NCBI RefSeq assembly: GCF_001311175.1
Contig: NZ_BBAI01000007.1
Coordinates: 1 to 64,000 of the forward strand
Direction: 5' to 3'
Origin: Lacticaseibacillus pantheris DSM 15945 = JCM 12539 = NBRC 106106
Lineage (GTDB): Bacteria > Bacillota > Bacilli > Lactobacillales > Lactobacillaceae
Length of the DNA: 64,000 nucleotides
Each line of letters opens with the position of its first letter. The stretch's first letter is position 1. The notes under the pieces are model-generated. The model made no database searches and had not been told where the DNA came from. It saw nothing but the letters and a program-made list of their open reading frames with translations. The position numbers and the translations under genes are program-made. This document shows, piece after piece, positions 59,281 through 64,000 of this stretch.

Positions 59281-59479
59281 ACACCTGTCCCGTCAACATC
59301 CCCAACGCCATAATTAACAGAATGATGCCAAAGAACAAACCGTACCAGAAGCCAAAGCCCAAGAATGGGCTCGTCGACTGGCCGCCGCTCGTCCGCACCG
59401 CCTTAAGTGCATGGCGAAATTGCCAGAACTGCCAAACGGATAATGCAATCAATGCTACAGCAGCTAACTTTTCCATCAT
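59279..59479 (-). CDS. small two-span membrane protein
   Basis: About 66 residues with helices at roughly 5-20 and 45-63 and a polar turn (RTSGGQSTSPFLG). Downstream of a TATAAT promoter carrying a cre site. The ATG at 59479 or 59476 is likely; SD is weak (GAGAGC). No recognised family. Confidence 0.65.
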   Translation of the reverse strand: MMEKLAAVALIALSVWQFWQFRHALKAVRTSGGQSTSPFLGFGFWYGLFFGIILLIMALGMLTGQV

Positions 59480-59569
59480 AACGCACACCAGCTCTCATAA
59501 CCCATAACTCAATGCCAGCCCAACAAACAGCACCGGCGTGATTAAAATAGTTCACCCGGTTACAAGATC

Positions 59570-59600
59570 ATTATAACTCACATTTGTGTAAGCGCTAACA
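59570..59600 (-). promoter_or_regulatory. promoter with overlapping CcpA (cre) site
   Basis: TTAGCG (59598-59593), 17-base spacer, TATAAT (59575-59570). TGTAAGCGCTAACA (59587-59600) fits the cre consensus and covers the -35 box, predicting carbon catabolite repression of the small membrane protein gene. Confidence 0.7.
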
Positions 59601-59634
59601 ATGAGGCGAAATTTGTGCATTCGCGCTTATTTGT

Positions 59635-60207
59635 CTACCGCACCATCAACCATCTCCAGCATGCGTCCGCCAAAATACCGTAACCATACTTACCAAAGTG
59701 GAGCCCGTCGTGCAGACTGCCATCCACAACGGCGGCCAAGTTTGGTTCGCGCATGAACAACTGGTACAAATCCAGCACCCGAGCCCCGTGCTGCCTGGCA
59801 ACCTGCTGGATTGCGCGCCCGTACTCGCGAATCCGCGCGTTACTGCGGGTGCGCTGCCGCCGCTCGTCAACCGGCGGTGGGGTAATCATGACTACACGGG
59901 CACCAGCATACACCGTGCCCACTTGATCCATAATTTGTTGTACGTTGGCGGTAAATTCGGGTAACGGCACCAGCTTATGCGCCGCCGCATCATTCGTACC
60001 GATTAGTATGAAGACCCAGTCTGCATGCGGTCGGATCACCACATCATTGTGCGCCCGCCGTAGTAAATCAGGCGTCTGGTCGCCCCCAATGGCCGTATTG
60101 TCAATCTTTATAGACGGACGACGATTAAGGAGTGCCTTGTTAATCAATGGTCCGTGGGCGTCCTCCCTCCGAGCTAACAGGCTATCACCAGTTAGTAGTA
60201 GTCGCAC
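59635..60207 (-). CDS. SGNH/GDSL-type lipase or esterase
   Basis: A 190-residue hydrolase. The nucleophile Ser is in LLLTGDSL, the Gly/Asn oxyanion positions in GGDQ and IGTNDA, and the catalytic Asp-His pair in DGLHFGKYGY. The protein has no signal peptide, so it acts in the cytoplasm. Substrate may be a short acyl ester or acetylated carbohydrate. Reading frame intact. Confidence 0.92.
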   Translation of the reverse strand: MRLLLTGDSLLARREDAHGPLINKALLNRRPSIKIDNTAIGGDQTPDLLRRAHNDVVIRPHADWVFILIGTNDAAAHKLVPLPEFTANVQQIMDQVGTVYAGARVVMITPPPVDERRQRTRSNARIREYGRAIQQVARQHGARVLDLYQLFMREPNLAAVVDGSLHDGLHFGKYGYGILADACWRWLMVR

Positions 60208-60244
60208 TATTAATCAATCCCCCTTCAACTTTGCATGCCTCTAT

Positions 60245-60286
60245 AAAACGCAAAGGGAACCGTAGCCAGTTGCCACGATTCCCTTA
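60245..60286 (-). terminator. terminator of the asd operon
   Basis: AAGGGAATCGT / ACGGTTCCCTT stem followed by TGCGTTTT on the minus strand. Confidence 0.75.
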
Positions 60287-60295
60287 ACCACGCAT

Positions 60296-61387
60296 TTAGT
60301 TAAACTTAGCAGCACTGCCAGCAGGCACGCGCACGAGGTCGCGCTGCACCAGGCATTCCGCAATCTGTACGGCGTTCCAAGCGGCACCCTTCAACAGGTT
60401 GTCGGAAACGACCCAGCAGTTGTACGCACCCTTAGTCTCAAGGTCCGGACGAATCCGACCCACAAAGGTGTCCCGGCTACCCTCAGCCGTCTGTGGCTGT
60501 GGATACAGCTGGCTAGCCGGATCATCCTGCACAACCAGCCCGGGGAACCCGGTCATGGCTGTACGCAACTCGTCAGGGGTTGGCGTGTTGCCGTCTTCGA
60601 CTTCAAACCATACGGACTCACCATGACCAATCGGCACTGGCACCCGCACACAGGTAGCAGTGACCTTGATGTCCGGTGAGTTCTTGTCGCCCAGCATGAT
60701 CTTCTTGGTTTCGTGAATCATCTTCCACTCTTCGTGAGTGTAGCCATCATCCTCGAAGACATCAATCTGTGGCAACAAGTTAAAGGCCAGTGGGTAGTGC
60801 TTCTTTTCGCCCTTAACCGGCAGAATCTCTGCCTGCATCTCTTCGCCGTCCAAGTATTCCTTGGCTTCGCGCTTGAGCTCGTTAATAGCAGACTGCCCGG
60901 CCCCACCAGCGGCCTGGTAGGTCGACACGATAATCCGCTTCAGGCCAAACTGCTGGCGCACTGGCTCCAGGGCGACCATCATCTGAATGGTTGAGCAGTT
61001 GGGGTTAGCAATAATACCGTTGTGGTCCGCCAGGGCGTCCTCGTTGACTTCAGGCACAACCAACGGCACGTTATCGTTCATCCGGAAGTACGACGTGTTG
61101 TCGACACAGACCGCCCCACGCTTCACGGCTTCTGGCAAAAGCTTGGCGGAAACCGAGCCACCAGCTGATGACAGCACAAGGTCTACGCCATCAAAGGATT
61201 CCGGACGGGCTTCCTCGACCGTGACGGGTTCACCCTTAAAGTAGAGTGTCTTCCCCGCGGAACGGGACGAAGCCAGCAGATGGACTTCCTTGACCGGAAT
61301 CGTTGACTGTTCCAATTGCTGAATCATGCGGGTACCCACGGCCCCCGTTGCACCCAAAATTGCGACTACATACTGCTTTTCTGTCAT
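60296..61387 (-). CDS. asd: aspartate-semialdehyde dehydrogenase
   Basis: A 363-residue Asd. NADP-binding ILGATGAVG, the catalytic Cys in NPNCSTIQ, and the His/Glu-containing [12 protein letters not shown]. It reduces aspartyl phosphate to the semialdehyde, the branch point for diaminopimelate, lysine, threonine and methionine. ATG 61387 lies six bases after GGGAGA; an ATG two codons upstream is too close. Last gene of the dapA-dapB-aminotransferase-asd operon. Confidence 0.96.
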   Translation of the reverse strand: MTEKQYVVAILGATGAVGTRMIQQLEQSTIPVKEVHLLASSRSAGKTLYFKGEPVTVEEARPESFDGVDLVLSSAGGSVSAKLLPEAVKRGAVCVDNTSYFRMNDNVPLVVPEVNEDALADHNGIIANPNCSTIQMMVALEPVRQQFGLKRIIVSTYQAAGGAGQSAINELKREAKEYLDGEEMQAEILPVKGEKKHYPLAFNLLPQIDVFEDDGYTHEEWKMIHETKKIMLGDKNSPDIKVTATCVRVPVPIGHGESVWFEVEDGNTPTPDELRTAMTGFPGLVVQDDPASQLYPQPQTAEGSRDTFVGRIRPDLETKGAYNCWVVSDNLLKGAAWNAVQIAECLVQRDLVRVPAGSAAKFN

Positions 61388-61410
61388 GATCATTCTCCCA
61401 TTTGACGTAA

Positions 61411-62592
61411 TTAATCGACTAAATCAGCTGCGTACGCTTGAATGCGTCGGCCGGCCTCTTCCAGATTCTCCGTTGATGCCGCGTACGACAAACGAATGTA
61501 ACCTTCACCGCCGGGGCCAAAGACAGACCCGGGTACCACACCGACTTTGGCTTTCTCGGCCAAATCGTACACGAATTGTACATCATCCTGTATCATCGTG
61601 TCAGGTATCTTAGCAAAAACGTAAAACGCGCCGGCCGGCTTAGGTGCGGTAAAGCCCACCTTGCTCAACGCGGCCATAATCAGGTCGCGGCGCTGGCGGT
61701 AAATATCCCGCATCCGTGGACCATCTTCCCGGCCGTTACGCATGGCTTCTTCACCCGCCTTCATCATCGGGCTGGCCGCCGTCGTCACCAAGAACTGGTG
61801 CATCTTACCAACCAACTTGATGAGAGCTGCTGGTCCAGCCACGTACCCCACACGGTAACCCGTCATCGCGTGCGATTTGGAAAAACCACTAATCAATATG
61901 GTCTGCTCTGGTAGCAGGTGGCCCATACTGAGGTGATCCTCCTCGTACGCAATCTCCGCGTATATTTCGTCGGACAACACGACGAGGTCCGTCGACGACA
62001 GAATTTGCGCAACCGCGCGGACCTGCTCGTGGGTGTACGTTGCGCCCGTGGGGTTATTCGGGTAGTTCAGCACAATTGCTTTGGCCTCCGGATGGGCAGC
62101 CAAGGTGGCCTGTAACCGTTCCGGGGTCAAAATAAACTCCGGTGCGGTACTGACCGTGACCACGTTCAGCCCACAAATGTGCGCAACGTTCTCGTACAGC
62201 GGGAATTCTGGTGTCGGGATGATGATGGTGTCGCCCGGGTTAAACAGCCCGTTAATGGCGGCGAAGATGGACTCCGTAGCCCCCACGGTCACCACGACCT
62301 CACCGTCCGCCTGGTAGTGCGCGTCAAACCGGTCGGCTAAGTACTGACTAATTTGCTGGCGCAGTTCGAGGTAACCAAACGATGGTGCGTAATGCGACCA
62401 ATCGGCGTCAATCGCGGCTTCGGTAGCCGCCTTAATGTGTTCCGGAACCGCAAAGTCCGGTTCGCCCAGGGTCAGTTTGATGATCCCCGGGATGGTAGAA
62501 ATCTTGTTATCAACCGCACGAATGGCTGATGGCGGGACCGTACCTAACGCACGGTTACCTAATCCCGCAAGACTAGACTTGAGTTCTGGCAT
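61411..62592 (-). CDS. PLP-dependent aminotransferase (PatA/DapX, N-acetyl-diaminopimelate aminotransferase)
   Basis: A 393-residue class I aminotransferase. PLP lysine in [28 protein letters not shown] and the C-terminal YIRLSYAAS. Within a dap operon the likely role is the N-acetyl-L,L-diaminopimelate/glutamate transamination of the acetylated DAP route. SD AAGAAGAG. Intact. Sequence alone cannot rule out an aromatic aminotransferase. Confidence 0.9.
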   Translation of the reverse strand: MPELKSSLAGLGNRALGTVPPSAIRAVDNKISTIPGIIKLTLGEPDFAVPEHIKAATEAAIDADWSHYAPSFGYLELRQQISQYLADRFDAHYQADGEVVVTVGATESIFAAINGLFNPGDTIIIPTPEFPLYENVAHICGLNVVTVSTAPEFILTPERLQATLAAHPEAKAIVLNYPNNPTGATYTHEQVRAVAQILSSTDLVVLSDEIYAEIAYEEDHLSMGHLLPEQTILISGFSKSHAMTGYRVGYVAGPAALIKLVGKMHQFLVTTAASPMMKAGEEAMRNGREDGPRMRDIYRQRRDLIMAALSKVGFTAPKPAGAFYVFAKIPDTMIQDDVQFVYDLAEKAKVGVVPGSVFGPGGEGYIRLSYAASTENLEEAGRRIQAYAADLVD

Positions 62593-62625
62593 AACAATTA
62601 CTCTTCTTTCCCAATCTCACAGTGG

Positions 62626-63374
62626 TTATAGCAACGAATCCAGGCCGACCGTCAAAGCGTCTGGCAGGTCCGCAACGTTACGGATAGCCAGCCGAATGCC
62701 CGCCATGAAGGACGAGCGGTCGTACGAAATCTGGCTGATGCTCAGGCTTTCGCCCTCAGCGCCAAAGATGACTTCTTCCTGCGCCACGTAACCCGGTAGG
62801 CGCAGCGCGTGCACGGGCACGTCGTCAATCCATTCACCACGTGCCGGTGCGTCCGTCTGCTTAGGCGCCACCGGCTTGGCCTGACGCGCCTTGCTGATTG
62901 CCTGAGCCGTGGCGCGGGCAGTACCGGACGGGGCATCAATCTTATCGCTGTGGTGAATTTCGACCACTTCAGCATCGGGCATGTACTTAGCTGCTTTGGC
63001 CGCGAACTGCATCATCAGTACGGCAGAAATACCAAAGTTCGGTACAATCATCACTTTACGCCCGTTGTCAGCGGCAATTTTACCCAAAGCCGCAAAGTCG
63101 TCGTTACTCATGCCGCTGGTCCCGATAATGGTATCGAACCCGTGGGCCAAGGAATACTCGGCGTTCTTACGCGCCGCCGTGGGATGGTAAAGTCCACCCA
63201 CACGTCCGCCGTGACGTTAATGTCGGCGGTATCACCAAAGATGGGGAAGTCCTCCGCGTCGCTAGCCGCACGGTCCAAGCCGCCGACCACCCGTAAATCG
63301 TCGGTTGCCTGCAACATGTGCACAACCTTGCGGCCCATCTTACCGGAAGCACCGGATACAAATACTGTTGTCAT
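62626..63374 (-). pseudogene. dapB: 4-hydroxy-tetrahydrodipicolinate reductase, one frameshift
   Basis: About 249 codons. The dinucleotide motif VSGASGKMGRKV and the substrate motif HHSDKIDAPSGTA are diagnostic. One base is missing near 63180: the first frame runs into PRRRVRTP, the second continues PTAARKNAEYSLAHGFD. DAP supply is normally essential for peptidoglycan here, so a true knockout is unlikely. Seven bases after dapA. Confidence 0.93.
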
Positions 63375-63380
63375 AAGTGA

Positions 63381-64000
63381 TTAACCCTCCAATACTGATA
63401 GTACGTGTTGCGTCTCGGCCTCATTCAGCGGAATCATTGGCAGGCGGAGGTTATTCTTAATCTCGCCGCGGCGTGCCAGCATCATCTTGACCGGTTCTGG
63501 GGATGGGTAGGCAAACAACGCGTCCATTCGCGGTGCCAGCCAGGACATGGTCTCCTGGGCAACGTCCGTCTTGCCGGACTGGTAGTCGGTAATCATCTGG
63601 TGCATCCGCTCGCCATAGAGGTGGGATGCCACGGAGATGACGCCGCGCGCGCCACTTTGGATGGCCCCGAGGGTCTGGCCATCCTCACCGGTATAAACGG
63701 CAAAGTCGGCCGGTGTGTGTTCGACTAGGTACTCTAGGTCCTCGATGGTGGTACACTGCTTCACACCACCAATGTTGGGGTACTGCGCCAGTTGTACGAG
63801 CGTATCGTTATCGAGTTTTACCACCGTACGACCGGGGATGTTGTAGATAATCACGGGTACGGCCGATGCGTCGGCGATGGCCTGGAAGTGTGCAACCATC
63901 CCCGCTTGGCTCGGCTTGTTGTAAAACGGGTTCACGGCCAGCACGGCGTCGACACCCTTAATGGCGCTCACCTCGCGGGCAAAGTCCGCTGAAGCGGCGG
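63381..64000 (-). CDS. dapA: 4-hydroxy-tetrahydrodipicolinate synthase, 5' part outside window
   Basis: C-terminal ~206 residues, open to the window edge. The Schiff-base lysine is in NIGGVKQCTT, the catalytic Tyr in VIIYNIPGRTV, and the family's FAVYTGEDGQTLGAIQSGARGVIS. It condenses aspartate semialdehyde with pyruvate. The start codon lies beyond 64000. Confidence 0.94.
   Translation of the reverse strand, partial: AASADFAREVSAIKGVDAVLAVNPFYNKPSQAGMVAHFQAIADASAVPVIIYNIPGRTVVKLDNDTLVQLAQYPNIGGVKQCTTIEDLEYLVEHTPADFAVYTGEDGQTLGAIQSGARGVISVASHLYGERMHQMITDYQSGKTDVAQETMSWLAPRMDALFAYPSPEPVKMMLARRGEIKNNLRLPMIPLNEAETQHVLSVLEG

Overview
The window looks like a chromosomal segment of a high-GC member of the Lactobacillaceae. 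The evidence is the strong AGGAGG-type ribosome sites, a KxYKxGKxW-signal adhesin with MucBP repeats, LPxTG-anchored pilins with a class C sortase, several poly-serine OppA lipoproteins, Rgg/MutR regulators, a T-box leader, a NagR-type operator and a diaminopimelate pathway operon. Base composition is GC-rich throughout and no phage or IS transposase is visible.

Layout. 0.2-7.2 kb: HelD-type helicase, a CPBP membrane protease, a small-RNA/small-peptide locus, a RelB-type antitoxin with a toxin remnant, tRNA-Thr(GGU), two tandem Rgg/MutR regulators and an HD phosphohydrolase. 8-13.4 kb: three OppA-type lipoproteins in a row. 13.6-24 kb: a free EAL-domain protein, then a roughly 3,100-residue adhesin with 12 MucBP units whose C terminus is itself an EAL-like domain. 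24.2-28.2 kb: the oppBCDF permease. 30.2-36.9 kb: a pilus operon (tip, minor and backbone pilins, sortase C). 37-50 kb: mostly single genes (BrnQ remnant, RNase HI, LysR, aminotransferase, AI-2E transporter, T-box/Cys-rich peptide/OppA unit, nitroreductase, TauE/DUF1634 pair). 50-58.5 kb: a nuclease-helicase, nagB and an acyl-CoA dehydrogenase/EtfBA operon with two small membrane proteins. 59-64 kb: a lipase/esterase and asd-aminotransferase-dapB-dapA.

Two things colour every reading. First, roughly 25 genes or gene parts are broken by single-base indels, including conserved housekeeping genes (dapB, nagB, rnhA, oppD). The reading frame is restored by one base each time, which points more to consensus sequencing error than to decay; those loci are entered as 'pseudogene' spans with the likely real product named. 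Second, the intergenic space is rich in long palindromic repeats of at least two families (R1, about 255-315 bp with imperfect inverted ends; R2, about 120 bp hairpins whose arms co-vary), several of which directly abut stop codons.

The most unusual observations are the adhesin-EAL fusion beside a free EAL paralog, the T-box leader followed by a 43-residue Cys-rich ORF and an OppA gene, the co-varying R2 hairpins, the Acd/EtfBA/small-membrane-protein operon, and the convergent sRNA/small-peptide locus.
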